Positions 49,083 through 56,636 of a DNA stretch of 64,000 bases are shown in pieces. The notes beneath the pieces are model-generated. The model was not told where the DNA came from and did no database searches. It was given only the letters and a program-made list of their open reading frames with translations. Every line of letters begins with the position of its first letter. Position 1 is the stretch's first letter. This DNA comes from Mucilaginibacter_A sp964251965 (GTDB lineage: Bacteria; Bacteroidota; Bacteroidia; Sphingobacteriales; Sphingobacteriaceae): NCBI GenBank assembly GCA_964251965.1, contig CAXULQ010000009.1, positions 62,001 through 126,000 on the forward strand, in the 5' to 3' direction. The translations under genes and the position numbers were made by a program.

Positions 49083-50824
49083 TAAACATTCAGTTTTTTT
49101 CTTTCAGCGAGGATATATTCGCTGGTACGCATAGATAAAGCGAGGATTGTCCAGGTAGCGTTTTTATCGCCTTGCTGCACAAACGGCGAGGCATCTACCA
49201 CAAAAAGGTTTTTACAATCATGGGCCTGGCACCATTTGTTTAATGCCGATTTTTTAGGGTCGTCGCCCATTCTTACCGTACCTACTTCGTGGATGATTTT
49301 GCCCGGTACTTCCAACCCGTAATTTGTTTCCGGCCCCTGCACTTTTGAGGTGATGATCGCACCCATTTCGTGCATAACCGACTGGAAAGTTTCCTGCATG
49401 TGTTTTGCCTGCTTAACTTCGGCATCTGTCCATTTATAATGAAACCTTAACACCGGGATACCGAATTTATCCACTACGTCCGGGTCTATCTCACAGTAAT
49501 TATCTTCCCTTGCAATCGCCGTCCCTCTGCCTGCCATGCCAACTTGTGTACCAAAAAAACGGCGGTAATCATCTTTTAAAGATACACCAAAACCACCGGC
49601 TTCCTTCATTTTACCGTCCCGGCCGGGCACCAAACCGTTCAATCCCTGGATACCGTTTGCAAAACCGTAAGATGGCATGTGCATCCCGCCGCCGTACTCG
49701 ATATGATAACCGCGCGGAAAATCCAGCTTTTTATTGTCCAGCCACCAGGGCGTGTAAATATGGACACTGCCCACACCATCTTCATTATACCTTTTCCGGT
49801 CCAGCAACTGCGGAAGAAAACCACTTAGGCTCGACCCGGTCGAATCATGGATATATTTACCAACCACGCCGCTGCTGTTTGCCAAACCGTTCGGATGGCT
49901 GGCCGATTTAGAATTAAGCAGTAAACGGGCAGATTCCCCGGCACTTGCACCTAAGATCACGGTCTTGGCATTGACCTGATATTCCTGCAAGTCATTCTTG
50001 TCAACATAAGAAACGCCTGTAGCCGTACCGCTGGCGTTTGTAAGTACCTCGCGCACCATGGCGTTGGTTATTACTTTTAAATTACCGGTTTTGATGGCCG
50101 GGATAACCAAACAGGATGAAGCCGAAAAATCCGCATAAACCTTACAGCTGCGGCCGCATTGCCCGCAGTAAAAGCAAACGCCACGGTCTTTATTGCCCGG
50201 CAAAGCTTCTGTTAAAACAGAACCACGGCCGGTAATAACTTTTACACCTGCTTTTGCGGCACCTTTTTTAATAAACAGTTCGTTGAGGCGTGGTTTGGGC
50301 GGAGGCAGAAAAATCCCGTCCGGTTCGTTTTCCAGCCCTTCAACTGTTCCGTAAATGCCGATCAAACGGTCAACTTTATCATAAAAAGGTTTAACATCCG
50401 CATAAGTGATCGGCCAATCGTCTGTCAAGCCATCAAGGTGATGACTTTTGAAATCGTTCGGGCCCATCCGTAAAGAAATCCTTCCCCAATGATTGGTACG
50501 GCCGCCCAGCATACGCGAACGGAACCAGCTAAATTCAGTTTTATCTTTTGTGGTATAAGGTTCGCCATCCAGTTCCCATCCGCCATAAGCGGCATCAAAA
50601 TCACCGAACGGCCTGGTTGTGGAAGCGCCCCTGCGCGGAGATTCATAAGGAAACTTTAACTGCTGCGAATCTTTCGCCGGATCAAAAAACGGCCCGGCCT
50701 CCAGCATCAATACCTTTAAACCGGCATGTGCCAAAACGTAACCGGCCATCCCGCCGCCCGCACCCGAACCAACAATAACGGCATCATAAACAGTGCCTGG
50801 TTTTTTGATTTGAAAATCACTCAT
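49082..50824 (-). CDS. GMC-family sugar dehydrogenase, large subunit
   Basis: 580 residues. FAD-binding VYDAVIVGSGAGGGMAGYVLAHAGLKVLMLEAGPFFD; GMC substrate region GGRTNHWGRISLRM; and the C-terminal block HEVGTVRMGDDPKKS...NLFVVDASPFVQQGDKNATWTILALSMR with catalytic His and Asn. A cysteine cluster CFYCGQCGRSC near residue 220 resembles the 3Fe-4S site of FAD glucose/fructose dehydrogenases. With the adjacent small subunit and a DUF1080 gene it fits the 3-keto-glycoside route, oxidising C3 of a glycoside in the periplasm. Confidence 0.92.
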   Translation of the reverse strand: MSDFQIKKPGTVYDAVIVGSGAGGGMAGYVLAHAGLKVLMLEAGPFFDPAKDSQQLKFPYESPRRGASTTRPFGDFDAAYGGWELDGEPYTTKDKTEFSWFRSRMLGGRTNHWGRISLRMGPNDFKSHHLDGLTDDWPITYADVKPFYDKVDRLIGIYGTVEGLENEPDGIFLPPPKPRLNELFIKKGAAKAGVKVITGRGSVLTEALPGNKDRGVCFYCGQCGRSCKVYADFSASSCLVIPAIKTGNLKVITNAMVREVLTNASGTATGVSYVDKNDLQEYQVNAKTVILGASAGESARLLLNSKSASHPNGLANSSGVVGKYIHDSTGSSLSGFLPQLLDRKRYNEDGVGSVHIYTPWWLDNKKLDFPRGYHIEYGGGMHMPSYGFANGIQGLNGLVPGRDGKMKEAGGFGVSLKDDYRRFFGTQVGMAGRGTAIAREDNYCEIDPDVVDKFGIPVLRFHYKWTDAEVKQAKHMQETFQSVMHEMGAIITSKVQGPETNYGLEVPGKIIHEVGTVRMGDDPKKSALNKWCQAHDCKNLFVVDASPFVQQGDKNATWTILALSMRTSEYILAERKKLNV

Positions 50825-50883
50825 ATTTTAAAAAAACTATCGGCTTTAGCAACCAGCCATAAATAATCAACAATTTTACCTGC

Positions 50884-50895
50884 TAAAAGAAGTAT
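50884..50895 (+). repeat. Dispersed motif TAAAAGAAGTAT between DUF1080 and GMC genes
   Basis: Exact copy in the 75-bp intergenic gap, preceded by TTTTACCTGC. Confidence 0.65.
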
Positions 50896-50899
50896 CGGT

Positions 50900-51586
50900 T
50901 TAAAGTTCTTTGATCCTGATGTTGCGGAAAGCAATCTCATGGCCGTGGTCCTGCAAAGCAATATGGCCTTTTGGGTACATCGCAAAGTTTTTCCAGGTTT
51001 TAAACTTACTGTTTTCAATCATGGTTTTCCACTCGGTACTGCCCATTTGGGTCTCTACTGTTTTTACGTTGTTGAGCCAAAAAGTGAGGTGGCCGTTTTG
51101 CTTGCGCAATTTTACCGAATTCCATTGGCCGGCCGGTTTGGATACGTCCTGCAACGGTGCTTTCATATCGTACAGCGATCCCGCCAGATGGTTATCCTTC
51201 TTATTGTCTTCTGCACCTTTATTGTCTAAAACCTGCATCTCTATACCCGTTTCGTAAGTATTGTGAAAAGCCGGGTCTTCGTGCACACCAAAAATTATCC
51301 CGCTGTTCCCTTGTTCGGATATGTTCCATTCCAGGGTTAACTCAAAGTTTTCGTATTCCTTGTCTGTTACTAAATCGCCCTGCCCTTCGGCTTTCGGGTT
51401 GAGATGTAGAGCGCCGCCGACAACCTCCCAAGCAGGTTCCGCAGTTTTTTTTAAATAAGTATGCCAACCTTGTGTCGTTTTTCCGTCAAATAACAGTTGT
51501 TGCTTAGTTGCTGCCGACTGCTCTTGAGCAAATACCAGATTTGTTAAGGCAGTAGTTATCAGTAAATTTAATAAAAGGATTTTCAT
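50900..51586 (-). CDS. DUF1080 protein, probable 3-keto-glycoside hydrolase
   Basis: 228 residues with a signal peptide (MKILLLNLLITTALTNLVFAQ). DUF1080 jelly-roll fold: LLFDGKTTQGWHTYLKK, WEVVGGALHLNPKAEGQGDLVTDKEYENFELTLEWNISEQGNSGIIFGVHED, ETGIEMQVLDN, and HIALQDHGHEIAFRNIRIKEL. Members were shown to cleave 3-keto-disaccharides in Bacteroidetes and others (established knowledge). Directly upstream of the GMC oxidase in one operon, giving oxidation then cleavage of glycosides. Confidence 0.92.
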   Translation of the reverse strand: MKILLLNLLITTALTNLVFAQEQSAATKQQLLFDGKTTQGWHTYLKKTAEPAWEVVGGALHLNPKAEGQGDLVTDKEYENFELTLEWNISEQGNSGIIFGVHEDPAFHNTYETGIEMQVLDNKGAEDNKKDNHLAGSLYDMKAPLQDVSKPAGQWNSVKLRKQNGHLTFWLNNVKTVETQMGSTEWKTMIENSKFKTWKNFAMYPKGHIALQDHGHEIAFRNIRIKEL

Positions 51587-51795
51587 AAATATTGGTTTGT
51601 GGTTTTGATGGGTAAAGATGCTTAAAAGAAGTGAAATATTTATATATCTGGATGAGGTAAGGGAATGATCAATGAATTAGGTAATGATTATGACTATTAC
51701 AGGCGGCATGATGCTTTTAGATGTGTTATCGCCCATAATTTGGAGGCGTGGAACACAAAACTACATTTGTCCTAAACCGCTCTAATGTAATTCTG

Positions 51796-52869
51796 TTACT
51801 TGATATCACCAAAATGTACTTTTTCTAAAGTAGCTCCGCGTTTACCAAGCAACTGAATTGTTGTTGATGGCCCCAGGTTTAGCGGGGAGGCCCATTCCCG
51901 CAAAGCCCAGACCACTTTTTTGTCGGGTGTGATTTCTATGGCTTGTACAGGTAGTCTGTCAGGATTAGCCTTAGTGCCCCATTGATCATACCAATTATTT
52001 ACCAGCGTATTACCATTATCAAGGCGGAGGGCAATTTGTGGGGAAGAAAATCGATAATCTGGTATGTCTCCTGCTGTACATTCCCATACAACTTCTCCTT
52101 TCCGGTTAATTTCCTGAACAAGGTTTTTATTACCGGATACAAGAATGTTTCCATTATCTAATGGTTCTGCAGACCAAACACCCGGAACATCAATAGATAA
52201 AAGCTCTTTGCCGTTAATATCATATTCGCAAAGCTTGCCCATATCCATGTGGGCCACCAGGATCGTACCTGCTTTTGTTAACCTGGCATGGCGGAACTGC
52301 CCGTGAACAGATGTCGGGTTTTTAACCGGCAACACAAATTCTTTTTCGATTTTGCCGGTTTTAATATTTGTAACAAACAGTTTGGCGGGATTGCCATTTT
52401 GAATAAAAACCACATGCTCTTTTCCGATAGGCTGTGCGGTATGGGTTTCAAAACCGGCAGGCGCATCGTAATTCCAAAGCACTTTTTTATCAGAGTTGAT
52501 TAAAGTAACACCAAACTGATGGGCAAAAAGTATATTTCCGTTCGTCATCAAAACAGCATCGCTGATTTCTCCTTTGCCAACCGTATCAATATAAGACCAG
52601 GTTATTTTACCATTGCGCACAATGTACATGTTGCGTGCTTTTGCTTCGCCGGCATAAAAAAAATCAAACTGTTTAGGGCCTTTTCCAGGTAACGGCTGCG
52701 GTGCAACAGGTTTATCTTTATTATCGGCAGTTGCCTGTTGCGCCAAGCCATCCACAGGAATGTATGATAAAGACAATAGCAGGACAAACAATCTAAAACA
52801 AAAATAACGGGAACTGCCGAAGTTGATTTTAAATAAATTTACCACGTGTAAATTAATTAAGGATAACAT
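51796..52869 (-). CDS. Secreted beta-propeller protein (PQQ-like repeats)
   Basis: 357 residues, signal peptide (FCFRLFVLLLSLSYIPVDGLAQ), then repeated ~45-residue blades with GKITWSYIDTVGKGEISDAVLMTNGNILFAHQ, VLWNYDAPAGFETHTAQPIG, NGNTLVNNWYDQWG and KKVVWALREW. The xxGNxLVxxxxxxxxxEI pattern fits PQQ-like or arylsulfotransferase-type propellers. First gene of the GMC operon by order, so it may bind the same sugar or shuttle electrons, but no cofactor site is visible. Confidence 0.75.
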   Translation of the reverse strand: MLSLINLHVVNLFKINFGSSRYFCFRLFVLLLSLSYIPVDGLAQQATADNKDKPVAPQPLPGKGPKQFDFFYAGEAKARNMYIVRNGKITWSYIDTVGKGEISDAVLMTNGNILFAHQFGVTLINSDKKVLWNYDAPAGFETHTAQPIGKEHVVFIQNGNPAKLFVTNIKTGKIEKEFVLPVKNPTSVHGQFRHARLTKAGTILVAHMDMGKLCEYDINGKELLSIDVPGVWSAEPLDNGNILVSGNKNLVQEINRKGEVVWECTAGDIPDYRFSSPQIALRLDNGNTLVNNWYDQWGTKANPDRLPVQAIEITPDKKVVWALREWASPLNLGPSTTIQLLGKRGATLEKVHFGDIK

Positions 52870-52901
52870 ATATTGGATGTGTTTAAATCGAATATCAAAC
52901 C

Positions 52902-53052
52902 TGCGACATGTTTAAAATTTATCATTATGCTTCTTTTATGCACGTAATTTTTGTTAAAGGTTTTATGCTGATAAAAGAAGCATTAAATCCTTGCACCTAT
53001 TAAGCGGTAAAAGAAGTGTCGGGAATACATTGAACAAAATTTATATTGGTTC
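52902..53052. mobile_element. Decayed MITE copy E in a divergent promoter region
   Basis: Left end degraded (ACATGTTTAAAATTTATC), right end ATTGAACAAAATTTATATTGGTTC aligns with copy D (ATTGAGCAAAATTTAAACAGGCTT). Contains three motif copies: minus at 52927, plus at 52972, and a plus variant (GTGT end) at 53008. Situated between the propeller gene and the 2Fe-2S gene; the remaining ~150 bp up to 53199 hold a near -7 box (CATATTTG) before the latter. Nothing else seen. Confidence 0.55.
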
Positions 53053-53199
53053 AGCCAAAGTATGGCTATCATATAAACTAACACTTGTATTATCGTACAT
53101 ACAATTGTAACAATTATACATATACCGTTTACGCAATTCAATCTTGCATGATAGTTTATCATATTTGACTTGCAATTACTAAATTAAATTTTTTATTCT

Positions 53200-53697
53200 A
53201 TGTCTTTCTTAATTAGCGACAGCCAAGCTTTAATCATAAATAAAAAGAAGTTTAAGGTAGATGTTTCTCCGGATATGCCATTACTTTGGCTTCTCCGGGA
53301 TATTATTGGTTTAACAGGCACTAAATTTGGCTGCGGGATGGCCCAATGCGGTGCTTGTACCATACATTTAGATGGCGAAGCGGTACGTTCCTGTGTTACG
53401 CCGGTTTCCCGCGCCATCGGAAAAGAGATTGTAACGATTGAAGGTTTATCAGCAAACGGAGACCATCCGTTGCAACAAGCCTGGGCCGAAATAAATGTGC
53501 CGCAATGCGGGTATTGCCAGTCGGGCCAGATTATGTCAGCCGCTGTTTTGCTTCGGGAAAACCCTAATCCTACGGATAGTGATATCGATGATGCGTTAAC
53601 CGGAAATATTTGCCGCTGCGGTACTTATCTGCGGATACGCCAGGCCATACATATCGCTGCCAATATTCAAAAATTATCAGTTAGTAATGCATCCTAA
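53200..53697 (+). CDS. (2Fe-2S)-binding subunit of a Mo-hydroxylase (IorA-like)
   Basis: 165 residues. Plant-type 2Fe-2S domain (GTKFGCGMAQCGACTIHLDGEAVRSC) and the xanthine-oxidase-type C-terminal 2Fe-2S domain (PQCGYCQSGQIMSAAVLL..GNICRCGTYLRIRQAI). Eight cluster cysteines are present. It passes electrons from the Mo subunit encoded two genes on. First gene of an operon with overlapping ends (11 bp) to the cytochrome. Members act on isoquinoline or aldehydes; here substrate unknown, possibly a sugar aldehyde by context (inference). Confidence 0.93.
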   Translation: MSFLISDSQALIINKKKFKVDVSPDMPLLWLLRDIIGLTGTKFGCGMAQCGACTIHLDGEAVRSCVTPVSRAIGKEIVTIEGLSANGDHPLQQAWAEINVPQCGYCQSGQIMSAAVLLRENPNPTDSDIDDALTGNICRCGTYLRIRQAIHIAANIQKLSVSNAS

Positions 53698-54331
53698 AAG
53701 TATTTTGCAAACAAGTTTTTACTACCCTAAAAAAGGTGTTTATGTTATAGTAACTATTGCTGCCCTGTTAAGCATGGTTATTGTTTTTTCTTTCCGGGCG
53801 GAAGACTCGATAATTATAAGTAAAAAGAAACATTTCACCCAAAAGGACAGCATCGCTTCAAAAAAGGCATTTCTTAAAGTTTATGCAGTTTTGATGAGCC
53901 CGCGCTGTATGAACTGTCATCCTTCCGGGGATATTCCTTTGCAGGGCGAAGACAGCCATCTGCATTTACAAGGCGTTAAACGCGGGCCGGACGGCAAAGG
54001 TATGTATGCTTTAAAATGTGCCAATTGCCACCAGCCGTACAACCTTCCGGGTTTGCACATGCCGCCGGGCAACCCGAAATGGGCTTTGCCTTCTGCTAAT
54101 ATGAAAATGGTTTTCCAGGGCAGGTCGCCCCACCAGTTGGCCGCACAGCTATTGGATAAAAAAAGGAACGGCAGAAAATCGATCAAAGCGTTGATCGACC
54201 ATATCACCAGCGACACGTTGGTTTTAGCTGGCTGGCATCCGGCACAGGGTTTGGCCAAGCCGCCTTTGTCGCATCGTGAATTTGTAAGTGCATTTAATGA
54301 ATGGATCAGCAAGGGTGCCGTAAGCCCTTAA
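53687..54331 (+). CDS. Dihaem c-type cytochrome subunit
   Basis: 214 residues. Membrane anchor/signal YVIVTIAALLSMVIVFSF (~19-36), haem sites CMNCH (74-78) and CANCH (111-115), with candidate axial methionine(s) in GLHMPPGNPKW and NMKMVF. Overlaps both neighbours (11 bp with the 2Fe-2S gene, 31 bp with the Mo subunit gene), so all three are produced together. It would take electrons from the 2Fe-2S clusters to the respiratory chain, making the oxidase oxygen-independent of NAD. Confidence 0.88.
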   Translation: MHPKSILQTSFYYPKKGVYVIVTIAALLSMVIVFSFRAEDSIIISKKKHFTQKDSIASKKAFLKVYAVLMSPRCMNCHPSGDIPLQGEDSHLHLQGVKRGPDGKGMYALKCANCHQPYNLPGLHMPPGNPKWALPSANMKMVFQGRSPHQLAAQLLDKKRNGRKSIKALIDHITSDTLVLAGWHPAQGLAKPPLSHREFVSAFNEWISKGAVSP

Positions 54332-56496
54332 ATTTAAATCAATTGGAAAGAAGAAATTTTATCCGTTTATCAACATTTACCGCAGGTGCCTGGCTCCTGA
54401 CGGATGTTTTGCCTGTAGCCTCATCAGCAGTAACTGCGCCTGAAGGTTTGATTTTTTCACCCAGTCCGTTGTTAAAAATATTTGACACCGGCAAAGTGGT
54501 TATTTATATGATGAAGCAGGAAATGGGGCAGAATGTGGTTACCGCATTGCCGTTGATTATTGCGGAAGAACTGGAGGTTGACCCCAAAGAAATAGCTGTT
54601 GAAACATTGCCTTACAAGGCATCAAACGCAGGCAATTATACCACCTGGGCCAGCGGAAGTATTAAAGGGACATGGATGCAGCTGCGCAAAGTTGGGGCTA
54701 CGGCTAAATTTATGCTGATAACCGCTGCTGCCGAAAGGTGGAAAGTGCCTGTTGAGGTTTGTAAAGCACAAAATGGAAAAGTAATCAATACACTTAATAA
54801 CAAGGTTTTAGACTATAAAGACCTGATAAAAGAAGCAAGTGCGCTAACCCCTCCCGAAAAGCCTCCGCTTAAAAATATAAAAGATTTTAAGCACATCGGG
54901 CAAAAAATCACTAAAACCAATATCGCACCTATTGTAACCGGTAAATACGCTTATACAATGGATGTTAAACTGCCCGGTATGCTGTATGCGGTATTAGTTC
55001 GCTGCCCGGTTTTTAGCGGTAAGGTAAAGAGTTGGGACGATAGTGCTTTGAAAGAATTAAAAGGGTTTGTTAAAGTAATCCAGGTTGATCAGATACCGGA
55101 AGCACTTAACAGAAATTCCGTAGCAGTTATTGCAACCAATACCTGGGCTGCGCTGGAAGGCAAGCGTTTGCTAAAAGTAAAATGGAGCTATGAACTCGGC
55201 AAAATAAAAAACAACAAAGACCTCACAGATCAATTTAAAACCGAGTTTGCAACCGTTAAACCAGCCCTTGTGTATGGTAAAGATAAAACCGCGCCGTTTA
55301 AAACGCTTGATCAGCCGGGTGTTTACCAAGCAACTTACCAGGTCCCGTACCTTGCACATGCAACGATGGAGCCTGTTAATTGTACGGCTTCGTACAAAGA
55401 CGGTAAGTATGAAGTTTGGGGAGGCTTCCAGGCACCCATGTACATCAACAATGTTTTACCAAAAATTTTCGGCATAGACAGTTCTTCTATAGCTGTTAAT
55501 TTAATGCCGATGGGAGGTAGTTTTGGCCGGAAGGAAAAAATTGATAACGTTGCCGAAGCCATGTTGCTTACTAAAGCATTAGGCGTACCGATACAAACTA
55601 TATTTAACCGTACGGATGATATCCAGGCCGATTTTTACAGGCCGGCAAGCTATCATCACCTGGCAGCAGTAGCCGCACCAGGCCAGGTTAGCCATTGGCG
55701 GCATCAGTATGGCATCACTACGTTTCCTAATAAAGAAATATCAGGCCCATGGGACAGTTTCGGAGGGGTGACGAATGATCTTTGCTATCCCGTTGGCGAT
55801 TACCAAAGCGCCTTTTATCCGGTTGAATCGCCAATACCAATTGGGTCATGGCGTTCGATATCTTTTAGTCAGAATGTTTTTGTGATAGAAAGCTTTATCG
55901 ACGAATTAGCTGTACATAACCATATAGACCCGGTAACTTACCGGTTTAACTTGTTTAAAAATGGTGATGCCAAAGATAATGTCCGCTTAAAAAATGTATT
56001 GTCTAAATGTGCCGATACAATTGGATGGAACGAAAAACCTGCAAACGGGCATTTTCGCGGGATAGCCATTTGCCCTTATGGCCGTTCCGGTGCAGTAGCA
56101 GCCCATGCGCTGGAAATTTCCGTCAGTAAAGACAAACTTGTAAAAATCCACCGCTGTGTTGCAGCCGTTGATTGTGGATTGGTGATCGATCCGGATGGTT
56201 TAAAAGCACAAATAGAAGGCAGTTTAGTTTGGGCATTAAGCGGCATGTTCAATAACGAAATAACGATAACCAACGGAATTGTTGACCAGCAATCATTTAA
56301 CGATTACCAGGTATTGCGGATAAACGAAATGCCGCCTTTCGAGATCGTCTTGATTTCCGGCGAAGAAAAACCTGATGGCGGCGGCGAGCCTTCAGTTCCT
56401 TCCGTAGCACCAGCTTTATGCAATGCCATCTATGCCGCAACAGGTTTTAGGGTGAGGGAACTGCCGATCAAAAAGCATGGTTTTCGGCTGGTGTAA
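54301..56496 (+). CDS. Molybdopterin-binding subunit of a Mo-hydroxylase (IorB-like)
   Basis: 731 residues. Starts at ATG 54301 (overlapping the cytochrome); the Tat motif ERRNFIRLSTFTAGAWLL follows a 15-residue lead. A TTG next to ERRNF (54343) is an alternative. Mo-cofactor domains as in xanthine dehydrogenase family: MMKQEMGQNVVTALPLIIAEEL, TYQVPYLAHATMEPVNCTA, LMPMGGSFGRKEKIDN, IPIGSWRSIS, and DGGGEPSVPSVAPALCNAI with the catalytic Glu. Exported in folded form with its partners to the periplasm. Confidence 0.92.
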   Translation: MDQQGCRKPLNLNQLERRNFIRLSTFTAGAWLLTDVLPVASSAVTAPEGLIFSPSPLLKIFDTGKVVIYMMKQEMGQNVVTALPLIIAEELEVDPKEIAVETLPYKASNAGNYTTWASGSIKGTWMQLRKVGATAKFMLITAAAERWKVPVEVCKAQNGKVINTLNNKVLDYKDLIKEASALTPPEKPPLKNIKDFKHIGQKITKTNIAPIVTGKYAYTMDVKLPGMLYAVLVRCPVFSGKVKSWDDSALKELKGFVKVIQVDQIPEALNRNSVAVIATNTWAALEGKRLLKVKWSYELGKIKNNKDLTDQFKTEFATVKPALVYGKDKTAPFKTLDQPGVYQATYQVPYLAHATMEPVNCTASYKDGKYEVWGGFQAPMYINNVLPKIFGIDSSSIAVNLMPMGGSFGRKEKIDNVAEAMLLTKALGVPIQTIFNRTDDIQADFYRPASYHHLAAVAAPGQVSHWRHQYGITTFPNKEISGPWDSFGGVTNDLCYPVGDYQSAFYPVESPIPIGSWRSISFSQNVFVIESFIDELAVHNHIDPVTYRFNLFKNGDAKDNVRLKNVLSKCADTIGWNEKPANGHFRGIAICPYGRSGAVAAHALEISVSKDKLVKIHRCVAAVDCGLVIDPDGLKAQIEGSLVWALSGMFNNEITITNGIVDQQSFNDYQVLRINEMPPFEIVLISGEEKPDGGGEPSVPSVAPALCNAIYAATGFRVRELPIKKHGFRLV

Positions 56497-56636
56497 TTTG
56501 TATAAAAATAGTTTGAAGAAGTGAAAAATACTTGTTGGGTAGCATTTTTTTAATGGTTAGGTTGGTCTTTCTAATAATTGTTAGAAATCAGCATGTTATA
56601 GAAGCAATGAGAAAAGTTAATATTAAATAAATCATT

